From Puccinellia tenuiflora (Eukaryota > Streptophyta > Magnoliopsida > Poales > Poaceae), in contig QRDG01000609.1 of NCBI GenBank assembly GCA_012064385.1, positions 124,001 to 188,000 on the forward strand: a DNA stretch of 64,000 bases, read 5' to 3'. Shown piece after piece: positions 33,644 through 44,450 of this stretch (position 1 is the stretch's first letter; each line of letters opens with the position of its first letter). The notes below the pieces were generated by a model. The model made no database searches, was not told the origin of the DNA, and was given only the letters and a program-made list of their open reading frames with translations. A program made the position numbers and the translations under genes.

Positions 33644-34796
33644 TCCGTAGTAAAGCCCAACTAGGTCAGCGAAACAGGACTTTTTCTCGGATCTGGAGAA
33701 AAGGTAGGAGCTTTTTTTATAGGGAAAAAAAGTGAAAAGGTACAAGCTGATCCGAACGACGACAACGGTAATGCGGCGAGCAACAGGTTCAACCAGCATT
33801 TCGGCGAAGAGGGCGAATCCATGGTTCTTCACGTCTCCCTAATCTCATTTTTTCTGTATCCTTAGATTTCTAACCTATGTAATCGCACATCAATTTTTGG
33901 TGCCGTGGATGAAGTTGTTTTATGATGGTTTACTTAGCGGAGGGAGGAGGCGAACTAACGGAAGTTAATTATTTTGAAGCAAAGCAGTACACGGCCTCCA
34001 TTGGCGAAGCTGAAGAGCAACAGACAAACTACGGCGAAACATCGATTATGTTCGTGATTATTGCCTGCTCTTGCACCCATTTCCTCATAAGACAAGTGTC
34101 CATATTATTAAATCCCATGCTCTATTCTCCACCCGATTAAACATATGGTTTGGAACTAGATAATATTTACTTAAGTATAATTTAATCTATCTCCAATATA
34201 AGTATATTGGGTTGGATTAATCTTGAGTTATTCGATCAATTTTTATTATTTGAACAGAAAACGGAATTGATATACATTGTAGGAATTCATGAACTGCGAG
34301 CTCTGCGAGCTCAACATATGTACCGACTGCGTGATTCGAATTGAAGATCGATGATGATTACGCTGGCGTGTAAGGAGGCTTTAAATTTTCAGTTTTTCAA
34401 AGACAATGATGGCAGTGTGCAGCTCACTGACGGCGGGTGACGGAGGTGCATTGCTCATCACCTTCAATTCATAGCCCTATATATTCTAACTTTAGCCTCA
34501 CACTTTCTCGGTTTACCTTTTCCTCCGGCAACAACACCTCATGGAGGAATGGTTGTGTGGTAAGTTACGTTCCTTTTATGTTGTTCGGTTCATTTGTTCG
34601 GTCAAATAGGAAAATTTCTGATTTATTGGATTGCGTTTTTTTTACAAATTGCAATGCCTTACAATAAGGTCGGTTTCATGCACATCCTCTTTTCATTCAT
34701 AACTATGCATGGTAAAATCTAAAGATATTTTTATCCATTCATAACAATTTATTTATCTAATTAACGGGTGCGGCAACGCGTGCCTACATGATCTAG
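33644..34796. other. Intergenic, nothing recognised
   Basis: No domain-bearing frame is present; a short palindromic GCGAGCTCTGCGAGCTC occurs near 34297. Confidence 0.5.
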
Positions 34797-35590
34797 TGTT
34801 CGGTGTTATTGATGCACAAAACATAGAAACAAAATTCGTTTTGCAACAAACCCTAACTTTTGGTCTAAACGTTGCCGCTAGACCAGATAATAAATGATTT
34901 AAAGTCTTAAAAGTGTATATAGCATGTGAGACTTGTATTTCTATATCGTATATCAGAAATTATACGGAAAATTAAAAAAAACGGCACCATAACAGCAGAA
35001 AAGATAGAGATTATACACGTAAAAATATATGTGAGTATACACGCGGAAAGTGAAAATGGTGGTCGGGCTACATGTAGCTCGATTTTTCAAAAATAACTGA
35101 ATCTGTATTTTTTTGTGTTTCAATTTTTTTTAAAAAAAGAACATATTTAGATCGGTGAACAGTGCACTAAAAATGATTTATTTCTATAGCCTAGAATAAT
35201 TCGAAATGTGTCTTGAAAATTTACACGACTGCACTTTATCTATGATTTCTGCTTAAATTTTTTGAATAACAAAAATTGCTGATTCATTTTATTTTTTTGA
35301 AACTGAGCTACATGTAGCTCAACCTCCAAATCGTCGGTCTCAATATACATGTTTTTATATTGATTGTCATATATTTTTATGTGTATAATATCTATCTTTT
35401 CCGCTGCCCATTTTTTAATTTGCCGTATAATTTCCGATATATGGTATAGAAATACAAGCCCACATGCCAAATACACTTTTAGGGCTCTAAATCAGTTATT
35501 TGGGCTAGCTGCAACGTTTTAGACCAAAACCTAAGGTTTGTTGCAAATTGGGTTTTGATTCTGGGTTCTGTGCAACAACGACACCAAAGA
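34797..35590. mobile_element. Large foldback element with about 280-bp arms
   Basis: The left arm (about 34797-35085) and right arm (about 35310-35590) are inverted copies: for example TTGTATTTCTATATCGTATA on the left faces the complement of the GGTATAGAAATACAAGCC region on the right, and CAACAAACCCTAAC faces GTTTGTTGCAAATTGG. A core of about 200 bp is flanked by GCTACATGTAGCTC on both sides. Transcription through it would give a long imperfect RNA hairpin. Confidence 0.75.
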
Positions 35591-36861
35591 TTGGTGCTAT
35601 GTGCAATTTTCTCGCATGGGAGCGGGGCTTTTGGGTTCTGCGCGTTTAAAGACAGAACCCTTAAGAAAATCGAGGTAATAAGACTATCTCTAGCAGATAC
35701 CACAAAACTCCCGGGCTAAAAAATTCTGGGCTCAAACACGTCACACATGTCGGCCTGGCTCGAAAAAAATATCAAAAGCATATTATATTGATCCCCTCCC
35801 CAAATATATCAAAGGTATCGGGCCATCCCCTCCGCGTGAAATAGATCCCCTCTAACAAGTAATTTGTCGATCCCATCTGCCGTAAAATGGAGTGCGGCCA
35901 CGGCGGTGACGGTAGCCTCAGAGTGCGCCTCCCCCACGATGCAGATGCAAATGGAGCACGGCCACGGCGGTGACGGCAGCCTCAAAGTGCGCCTCCCCCA
36001 CGATGCAGATGCAGCCACGGCCACCGGCCCGACGGATCCCACGCTGATCACGGCGACACGATATGGCATCGAAGAAGGCAGAGGAAAGTCTCAAGCTTGT
36101 CTGTTGCTCTTGAAAGAAGACAGGGGCATGATCGTCGCTGGAGGCCTTAAGGAGCAGCGAAAAGGGCTGACGTCGCTTTTCACTGTGCACTTGAACGGCG
36201 AACGCCTCCTCTGGCGCTAAGGAGTCCAATCATGGTGGTCGGGGTCTCAGGGGCGACAGGGTGCGAAGTGTTTCAAGCGGGAGCAAATCGCTGTGATGCC
36301 AAATAGGCGTAATTATCGGGGCACGACCGCACGACGGGTGGGAGACCAGTGCGATTCTTTTTGAGGGAGGAGGCTGGTACAGTTCTAATTAGGGAAACCG
36401 GACACACAACAATTCATCCTGGCAGACTGTCATGGCAAAACATTGAATCTTGCCCGTTCGATTAGATGGCAGACCATTGGCGTAATAACAACTCTTAGAT
36501 TTGATTTGATGATTAGATCGGAGGAGAGAGCTTGTCCCGTGTACACTAGTTTGGGTGGCTTTCCGAGAATTTAAGTTTGCTCTCTTATTAGTAGTGGAGA
36601 TAAAGGCGTAAACTATGGTAGACATTAATTCGAGTAATTAAGTGAAAATTATACCAATAAAACGAATTCAGCACCTAAGCGTCCTACCACGCAATGGTAG
36701 ACACTAGTTCTGGGCCCATCTCATTACAATAAAAAAAGGCTAAATGCTCGTTGCAATCTAATAATGCTAGGTATGACGGACTATCGTTCTACCGGGAAAT
36801 TAGTCATAACGCTCATACCAGACATGTCTTAAGAGTAAGGATAATAGTATAGTCATAATAA
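35591..36861. other. Intergenic, with a 63-bp tandem duplication
   Basis: Two copies of a 62-63 bp unit (GGCCACGGCGGTGACGG...CCCCCACGATGCAGATGC) lie at 35887-36011. A frame over 35864-36220 (118 codons) spans them but is mirrored by frames on the other strand and has no domain. Confidence 0.6.
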
Positions 36862-37131
36862 CATGTTATGGTTAGGAGGGCGGTTGTACCCCCAGCCCAC
36901 CAGAGTTCAAATCCCAGGTTTGGCACTGGTGTATCTCATTTAGGCGGAATATTCTTCAGTAGGAGGCGACGTTCCCGTCGACAGCGAGGCGCCTGTGGTG
37001 ACTTCGTCAATCTCAAGACTCGACCCGCCGACTCAGTCTCTCGGAAGTGCTCATAGGGGTAGGGTTTGCGTGTGTACGTTCATAGGGGTGAGTGAGCGTC
37101 TGCGTTTGTACTGTGTTTCGCAAAAAAAAAA
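36862..37131 (+). mobile_element. SINE (Au-like), tRNA-derived
   Basis: A pol III A-box-like GGTTAGGAGGGCGG start and a B box (GAGTTCAAATCC, about 36903) are followed by a body ending in TTTGTACTGTGTTTCGC and an A-run. Possible target copies are ATGTTAT before and ATGTCAT after the element. Confidence 0.8.
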
Positions 37132-37204
37132 TGTCATCTATAGTTAACATATATAATTGTAAAATATTTAATATATTAATTTATTAATATTTAACCGAGT
37201 GAGG

Positions 37205-37391
37205 CGTTTTGGAATCCGAGCTCCATTAGCTCATTTAAAAAAAACTTGCATTTTTAACGTTTTAAAAAATCGTGGAAATTTTTCCAAATGTAGATAGTGA
37301 TAAGATCTACAAGTCTGTAAAATTTCAACTCTAAATTCGTTGTATTGTGGGCTGAACAAAAATAACAAATGGGTTCATCTGGGTGGTTAAC
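37205..37391. mobile_element. Left part of a foldback MITE split by an LTR element
   Basis: TTTTGGAATCCGAGCTCCAT and the block TAGATAGTGATAAGATCTAC...CGTTGTATTGTGGGC match, inverted, the sequence after the LTR element (58305-58495). The large gypsy insertion sits between the two arms. Confidence 0.75.
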
Positions 37392-37396
37392 AGTAC
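37392..37396. repeat. Target-site duplication of the gypsy element, left
   Basis: AGTAC, repeated at 58300-58304. Confidence 0.9.
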
Positions 37397-37850
37397 TGGC
37401 GTGGGGTTACCACGCCAAATCACTCGGATGACATCCTTGGGTTGAGAGAATTGGAGAAGAAGATGGTGGTACTGGTGGATCCGTCGGCTGACAAGCGGGA
37501 TTTACCCAGGTTCAGGCCCCCGAAGGTAAAAGCCCTACGTTCTGCTTGTCTGGAATTGATGATGAGCTTTACAGATCGATTACAATGGCGAGATCGTGAG
37601 ATGCGATCTCGCTAGGGTTTCTGGTGGTGAATATCAGCGTGCCCTAGGTCGGCGACCCTCCCGATCCTTAAATAGTGGGACTGGGTCTCGGGTCCTATAT
37701 CGACTAGGTTTACATCTGGGCCTGCCGACCTAATATTTCTAAGTCTTTTCCTTCGGGGCCTCCTTCCTGGGCCTTATGGCCGATGGGCCTTTGTCCTTAT
37801 CTGCACCAGGGTAGTCCACGGTGGCACACCCGAAAGGTGTAACCACATCA
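37397..37850 (-). repeat. 3' LTR of the gypsy element
   Basis: 454 bp, 13 differences from 57846-58299. It starts TGGCGTGGGGTTACC and ends CACATCA on the plus strand. Confidence 0.95.
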
Positions 37851-37862
37851 GTAGCCCCCGAG
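37851..37862 (-). other. Polypurine tract of the gypsy element
   Basis: On the minus strand CTCGGGGGCTAC lies directly before the 3' LTR, the expected site for plus-strand DNA priming. Confidence 0.8.
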
Positions 37863-38857
37863 GACCTAGTAGACTTGGAGAGTCTGGTAGGGACTCCTCC
37901 GCGTTGTACCGTCCTGGTGCGAGTCGTGTCTTTAGTGATTCATTCGTATCCGTGTTTCAGGACGCTTAGTGGTGGATCTCGCATAATAAGCCTGGTACTC
38001 TCGACGGATCGGGACCAGTTAAGTGCTCCTGGGCACAAGCATTATTAGCGTACATCAAACTCGAGTCCCCAGGCTCGAGCTTGGAGGCTAGTCCCTTCGA
38101 CTCCAGCCGCTTGGGATCTTACGGAGTCGAATTCGGCCTGAAAGGGTACCCAACGCGTCCGTCGGGATTTTTCTTCACACCTGTTGGTGCGGCATATCTG
38201 TTCAAGCTACCACGGCTGCTGCCAGTGGGCCTGGCCCTACACGACGGATCGGTGGGTCTTACCTTTGCACTACAGAGTGCAGCATCCGAGGGTCAGCTGT
38301 ATTTGATTCATCTCGGGTATGTTGCTCGGGTTAGACCGAAGTCGATAACCTTTCGAGTGTTGCACAGTCGTGCTTTCATCGAGTGTGCGGTGGCGCTCCT
38401 GAGGGGAGTGTTCCCCAAAATTATGCTGAATTATTTATACCTGGGGATAATCTCGACCCATTTATGTTGCCGTAAACCGAGGGATTTGTTTTGCTCTCGA
38501 TGGGAGTGAACAGATGGAAGTTTGTTTAGTCTGACAGCATATGGGAGTCGATACTTTGTCGAGTAAGACCGTGCCGAAGGCAGTCTGTAACTCCTGCGTC
38601 ATGAATGAAGTCACGCGCGTGCGCTGCGCTACCGAGGCGCTCTACCGTTTGGCTTGCCAGAAGTGACAGTACGAAACGTCATGTCGGTTTGACTGGTGGA
38701 AGCGAAAATTTCGCCACGCCATTATGGTGGCCTCCTCGTTTCTCATGCGTAGTGGGCGACGCGGCCGGCGACGGTTGCCCTCCGCACGCGCCACGTGTGG
38801 GGTTGGATGTGCTCCGTTTTGCTCGATGAATATCGGACGGCACTGATCGCCCGTCCG
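37863..38857. other. Noncoding 3' region of the gypsy element
   Basis: Sequence between the polypurine tract and the antisense gene block. An open frame at 38081-38509 (plus) has no recognised domain. It may contain the control region of the antisense genes. Confidence 0.5.
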
Positions 38858-38861
38858 ATGG

Positions 38862-38868
38862 ATAAATA
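38862..38868 (+). promoter_or_regulatory. TATA box of the antisense gene block
   Basis: GGATAAATAGGGGCG context, 104 bp before the ATG at 38972, on the strand opposite to gag-pol. Confidence 0.5.
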
Positions 38869-38971
38869 GGGGCGCCCTGGTGGTGAAAAAGGTACAATCC
38901 CCATTCTCACCGCCGAAGTTCTCCTTCTCCCCTTGCGCTCTGCCTCTCTGCGTGTAGCCACCAAAGTGTCC

Positions 38972-41830
38972 ATGTCCACCTCCGGCATGAAGAAAGTTTC
39001 CGGAAAGAAGAGATCCGCTGGCGCCGCCGCCGCCGGCACGGCCGGCGGGCTGAAGAAGATTCATGGCAACTGGCAAAGGTCATCCGTGAACGAGTGCCAG
39101 CTGGAGGTGTTGCGCCGCGACGGCCTCCTGCCGCCGCTGGAGAAGATGGCGATGCGGGCGCCCGGCGACGAGGTTGCCCCTCGTCCCCGCGATGGCGAGC
39201 GCGTCTGCTTCGTCGATTTCGTGAACAGGGGATTCGCCTTCCCTGTTCACGAATTCGTCCGGGGGCTGATGTATGCGTACGGCGTCCAGCTCCACGACTT
39301 CACGCCGAATGCCATCCTCCATATCAGCTGCTTCATCGTCCTGTGCGAGTGATTCCTCGGCATCCACCCACACTAGGGGTTGTGGCAGCGGATCTTCAAC
39401 GTGAAGCGCAATGCCGGCGCTCGCGGTGTTTACCCCGTCGGGGGTTTCGGCATCCAGTCCCGCAGGGACATCGAGTACTTCGACCTGAAGCAGCTCGAGT
39501 CCGCGCAGAACTGGAGGAAAAGGTGGTTCTACGTCACCGACATCCACCAGCCCGGGCAGAAGTACGGGGTTCCCCCGTTCCGTGCTGGCGTGACCGTGAA
39601 GAAGAAGAACTCCTGGACGCATCGCCCCAACGCCCGAGAGATCAAGGAGTCCGATCCCCTCATGTCTCGGGTGTCGAGGTTGATGAAGACCGCCGGCAAG
39701 GAGGTAAGTGGCGTTCACCTCATCGCCACTTTCATCAGAAGGCGGGTGCACCCAATTTAAGCTCGGACGTACCCGTTGTTCGAGTTTGCTGGAGCCGCCG
39801 ACGTGACGCGCACGTCCGCGGAGGAGTTGTCCACGGGCGAGGTCGAGTCTCGCGTTTGCGCACTGACCCTGCTCAAGGTCGGCGAGGCGAACGTCCTTGA
39901 ATCGCCCGTGGTGCCATTCAGTCTCGAGAACCCTGTTCCAGAGGTATGTGCTTTGTTCTTGTGTTTCGTTTCTCTATTTGCTGTGTTTGCCGATGTTTTG
40001 ATTGCTGAGAGAGAGTCTTTGCTTTTCTGCTCGAAGGGCTTCTCGATGTTTTTCAGCCTTCCTCCTCTTCCTGAGGAGAAGGGGACTTCCGCGGCCCCTG
40101 ACTTGCGGGATGATCCTGATGAGCAGGACATTTCTGTCTGTTCCGCTGCGTCGATTGAGGATGCAGAGGCTGCGGACAGTGATGAAGTTCCTCTCATCCG
40201 CTGCAGGCGTCTCCGCGACGCTGGCTCCAAGGCGGCGGAAGAGTCAAGGCTGGGTTCCGTCGCGGAGGCTTCCAGTTCATCGTCGCCTCCTGCTCGTGCC
40301 GACGAAGAGGTCCCTCCGGCTCGTGACCCCGTGGAGCCTCCGCCGAAGAAGACTCGTGCTGCTCCGGATTGCTTCAACCCTGCCGCTCTGCTGACAGTCC
40401 TTAGCTCGTAGGTTTTCATCTGCTGATTTCCCTTTCTTGTTGGTTAAAGCTTCTATTTGAGATTCTTGGCCTATCGTGTGCTCATCTGCAGGGACTCTTC
40501 TTTTGGCGCGACTCTGCCGCCCAATGTGGGCAAACAGACGGACGAGGGCGACATCGCGGAGGCCCGTCGTGCGGAGACAACGGTTCCTCCACCGCCGTCT
40601 GATCCCGACGTCGCGCCGGCCGCAACTGCCTCGACTCCTGGCGACGCCCTTGCCACCATCGCCAGCACTCCTCCGCTTGCTTCAGCCGAGCATGTAAGTA
40701 GTGGGTACTTTTTGTTTGCATCGGGTGCGTGACAGTGCTCCCGATGGGAGTAGCCCCCGAGTCTATAGTCGACTAGGAACAGTTGGGTATAGACTCCAAA
40801 TTGATCTTTCTCCTTTGTTTCTTTGCTTTTTTTTGTCTGTGATTTATCGGGTGCGCGACAGCGCTCCCGATGGGAGTAGCCCCCGAGTCTGTGGGCGACT
40901 GAATTCAGTCGTGTACAGACTCAACTTCTTCCACTGACTCTTTGTTCTTTGTTTGGTGCAGCCTATGATGCTCGAGCTGTTGAGTATCGGCCGCTGTTTC
41001 GCGGCTATGGAGGCGGAGAAAACTCGCCTGGAGCGAGAGTCCGCCGAACTCCGAGGTTTGTCCTTTGTTTTCCGCTGTTTGGGAGTGTTTTTATTGCTGT
41101 TTGTTTGAACGCCTTTTGCTTGCAGAGTTGTTGGCGCAGTCGCGACGCGAGAGGGAGAACGCCTCGCAACAGGCTACTATCCTCAAGGAGCAGCTGGACA
41201 CCGCCGCGGTCGCGAAGGAGGCGGCCGATGCCCACACGCAGGCCTTGGTGCAGCGCCTCTGCGCGGCGAGCAACTCCTTGTTGGGTAAGTGTTAGCTCTG
41301 CTTTTCTCTGTTCTTTGTGCTTCCTTTGGTTTAACCGAATTTCTTTTCTGCTTTCTTCAGGTAGCCTTGGCACTGTGGCATGTTCCAGCGCCCAGGCTGC
41401 CGTCGATGACTTGGACGGCGCAGTTACTGCTGTAGAGGGTGCTGGCCAATAGGCGGGCGGTCTCCTGGATAAGGCTGCCGGCGCACTGACGAGCTTGCAC
41501 GGCAGTCTGTTTCCCAAGGGGCAGCCTCCCGCTTCCCTCGGGGAACTGGCTGAGCTGTTTGTCCTTGACAGCTCCGCCATCGACGATTTCAGACGCGAGC
41601 ACACGGTACGTGGCTCGCAGACCACCCTCCTTATGCTACTGGGGCATGGCTTCGAGGGTGACTTCGACAAGGCTATGTCCGGGCTGCCTCGCGGACCCTC
41701 TGGCAAGCCGGTGGCTCTTGGCAGTTTCGCCGAGCGGTCTCACGAGTTGGCACAAAAGCTGACTGAGACCTTGGAGAAGCAGGCTTCTAAACGTGCGGAG
41801 AAGGCCAAGAAGTCCGCGAGCTCGCAGTAG
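38972..41830 (+). pseudogene. Antisense gene A of the Tat-type element (Transposase_28 / 'putative gypsy type transposon' family)
   Basis: This is a multi-exon gene running opposite to gag-pol. Exon 1 (38972-39940) holds the family's conserved core: CQLEVLRRDGLLPP, FVNRGFAFPVHEFVRGL, QLHDFTPNAILHISCF, NWRKRWFYVTD and LIATFIRRRV. Three stops break it: TGA at 39351-39353, TAG at about 39375 and TAA near 39759. Later exons are about 40038-40408 (acidic, Ser-rich), 40493-40693, 40962-41056, 41126-41284 (coiled coil: ESAELRELLAQSRRERENAS across the junction) and 41362-41830 (one TAG at about 41450), each bounded by GT and AG. The product of such genes is unknown; a nuclear or structural role is speculation. 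The intron 40694-40961 contains two copies of a 120-bp repeat. Confidence 0.75.
40725..40925. repeat. Two-copy repeat with polypurine-tract-like motif in an intron
   Basis: GCTCCCGATGGGAGTAGCCC then CCGAGTCT occurs at 40738 and 40862 with similar flanks. On the minus strand each reads CTCGGGGGCTAC, the same 12 bases as the polypurine tract. Confidence 0.85.
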
Positions 41831-41867
41831 CTGCTTTTTTTTTTAATCTTTCGTAGTTTATCCGTGG

Positions 41868-42427
41868 TGTCGGGGGAGTGACCCCCGGGTATACCAAAGT
41901 CCACGACTTGACAAAAGAACAAGAAAAGCAAACCACGAAGATCAAAGCAAGCTGCTGGCTGGAGTTCCAGGCAGCCCGTCCGGCTGGAGCTCCAGGCAGC
42001 CCGTCCGGCTGGAAGCTCCAGGCTGCCCTAAGTAGTACTAGTTGGGCCTAATGGGCCACCCCTTTGTCCCCTGGGCATCCCCTTTATAAGGTGCACCAGG
42101 GAGCCCTTGAGAGGCAACCTTGAGAGGAAACCCTAGATACATATTTGGGAGGTGGAGGCTCTTCTCATCCCCACCTACCCCTTCTTCCTCCTCTAGCTAG
42201 AGAGAGAAACACAGCTCAAGGAGCAACCATGTAGCCCGAGATCTATGCCATGATATACATCAGACATGCAGGACGTAGGGGTGTTACCTCCACAAGAGGG
42301 CCCCGAACCTGGGTACATCGCGTGTGTTCTTGCCGTGCTTGTGCCCAATCCCGCCGGAACGCCATCGCCGCCTTGCCCCATAATCTTTTCCATCCTAGAT
42401 GGATATGTCGTGCAACCCACCACGACA
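41868..42427 (+). repeat. 5' LTR of the nested element
   Basis: 560 bp. It contains a TATA-like CCTTTATAAGGTGCACC near 42080 and two and a half copies of a 25-bp unit (41957-42029). Confidence 0.95.
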
Positions 42428-42447
42428 TTTGGCGCCCACCGTGGGGC
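42428..42447 (+). other. Primer-binding site of the nested element
   Basis: TTTGGCGCCCACCGTGGGGC directly follows the LTR. Confidence 0.85.
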
Positions 42448-43790
42448 GAGCGGCGAGCGGATCCCGTTCTCAGCGGGACCCCTCTTCAACGACATCTTCG
42501 TCGCCGCCTCGGCGCCGGCTACCTCTCCCGGAGAAGCTCCGGCCGCCAGTCATGGAGCTGTGCTCGGCCTCCCTCGTCCTCTCCGCGAGTCACCACCGTG
42601 CTTCTCTGCGCCCGCGTTGGCCTCGCTCCAAAGTCGTCGCCATGGCCACCGCGGAGACCGCCCAAGACTGGGAATCGAATCGAGGCTTCGTCAACGTCAA
42701 AATTGTCGTCCACGCGCCCGCGTGTGCGTCTGCTACTCCACCAGCATCACCAGGCTCTCCGTCCGTGCCTTGCCGGACCCAAGCTACTCCTTCGCGCAGT
42801 GCGTCCTCCCCGCGTGCGAGCCGTCGGCGCCACCTCTCCCCCGCACCACCTCTCCGTTTGCGTCCGGCCGCTGCATCTCCGTCCAGACCAGCTCCTGCGT
42901 CCATTCCAGGCCGCGTCCGCCACATGCGGCCGGCTCCCACGCCAGCGCTTGCTGGATCCCACGCCGGTCAGCTCTCGCGTCCGCTCCCTCCAGCGCCAAG
43001 ACGGCCGCCTCGTAGACCGAGCCCACACCAGCTGCCCTCAAGCTGGACGACAAGCCGCCCGCGTGTGCTTCTCCGCGCCTGCGCCCGGCGAGGCCACGCT
43101 GCTCCGGCCGCCTCGGATCGCCTCCACCACGCCTCGGACGCCCGTGCCTCTCCTCCACCGCCGGCCGGCTCCGGCTGCCTGCGCCCATGCTGGCCGCCGC
43201 CCGCTCCGGCCGCCTCCGCCTCCGCCTCCGAGGCCGCCCCGCCGCCCGCTCCGGACGCCTCCGCCTCCACCGGCCGCCCTGACGCCCGCTCCGGCCGCGT
43301 CCAGCTCCGCTCCGGCCGCCTCCCGCGTCGACCGGCCTCACGCCTCCGCCTCCGCAGGCCGCCCCGCCGCCCGCTCCGGATGCCTCCGCCTCCGCAGGCC
43401 GCCCCGTCGCCCGCTCCGGCCACCTCCGGCTCCACGCCGGCCGCTGCCCACTCCGGCTGCGTCCAGCTCCGCTCCGGCCGCCTCCCGCATCGACCGGCCT
43501 CACGTCATCCGCCTCCACAGGCTGCCCCGCCGCCGGCTCCGGCTCCAGCCGCTCTGCCCTGGCCGACCTCGGCCGCCTCCGCCGACGCCACGGCCGGCTG
43601 CGCCCGGCTGCCTCCGCCTAGCACCCTTGGCGCCCTGCCCGGCGGTCCGATTGGTCGCTCGAGGAATCGTGAGGGGAAGAGAAGGCCGGCTGAAGAGAAA
43701 GAAGAAAAAAGAATAAAAAGGGGGGAGCCGGCCGGGCCGGCTAAAAAAAAAGGGAGAGACGGCCTGTGCGGTTGGTAAATTAAATAGAAA
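42448..43790 (+). other. GC-rich internal region of the nested element, no recognised protein
   Basis: Very GC-rich (CTCCGGCCGCC-type) sequence with frames of 460-490 codons open at once in two plus frames and a 244-codon frame on minus. They are Pro/Ala/Ser/Arg-rich without gag motifs, zinc knuckles or catalytic residues. Open frames are expected from such composition. The plus frame ends in a lysine-rich tail (KKKGRDGLCGW, 43778). It may be a degenerate gag replacement, or simply noncoding. Confidence 0.5.
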
Positions 43791-44450
43791 AAAGAGGGGG
43801 AGTCAGCCGGCAGAGAGGACTGGGACTCCGTTTGGCTCCAACTCCACCCGACAGCCAGGCCAGCTGCGATCAATCCGGCTGTCCCCGACAATTCGGATCC
43901 CGGACTATAACAATTCTTCGATGCCTGCAAAAAACGATAGAAGCCGCAGATTTTGTACATCGATATCTATTGACTAACTTCGTTTCTTGTATGACCATTT
44001 TTGCACGAACCTGCCAAGGACCTCCCACTGGTGCTGCAGGACCTCGACACCTTCGGGGGCTAGTGGATCCCCAAGCCGACCGGCTCCTCCAGCTGACTGC
44101 CCCTTCGACCGGCTCCATTCGCAGCTGGGTTTTCGGGGGCTCGACATCATCATCGCCCCCGTCGCGAACCTCGGTAGCACGTCACCGCCATCGCCCACAC
44201 CGCGAAGCTCGGGGGCTCGATGTCATCATCGCCATCACTCCCAACTTGGAGCTCGGAAGCGCAATAGCCGCCAACCGGCAGAAGGCCAAAGACCTCCGGT
44301 CCAAGAGACCCAGAGGCAAGCAGCCGCCAAGCCGGCAATATTATTCCCGGGGGCTGCGCAGCCGCCAAGCCGGCTCCGCAGACCTGGACGCACATCTACA
44401 ACACCCCGAGCCGCGGACTCGGGGGCTGCCACGCCGTCAGCCGGCAGAAA
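43791..44450 (+). other. Precursor region of the satellite
   Basis: Several scattered copies of CGGGGGCT (about 44055, 44133, 44210, 44347 and 44420) lie in sequence that gradually becomes similar to the 89-bp unit. No protein is recognised. Confidence 0.6.

Noticed and set aside
35864..36220. 118-codon frame spanning a 63-bp tandem repeat
   Set aside because: The repeat unit is 63 bp, so it keeps the frame open by itself; the minus strand is open too; no domain recognised.
39080..39751. 223-codon minus-strand frame
   Set aside because: It is the shadow of the plus-strand Transposase_28-type gene, whose conserved motifs are clear in the other strand.
42250..43778. Frames of 460-490 codons in the nested LTR element as a gag or cellular gene
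   Set aside because: Two plus frames and one minus frame are open over the same GC-rich DNA, are Pro/Ala/Ser/Arg-rich and show no retroviral or other domain.
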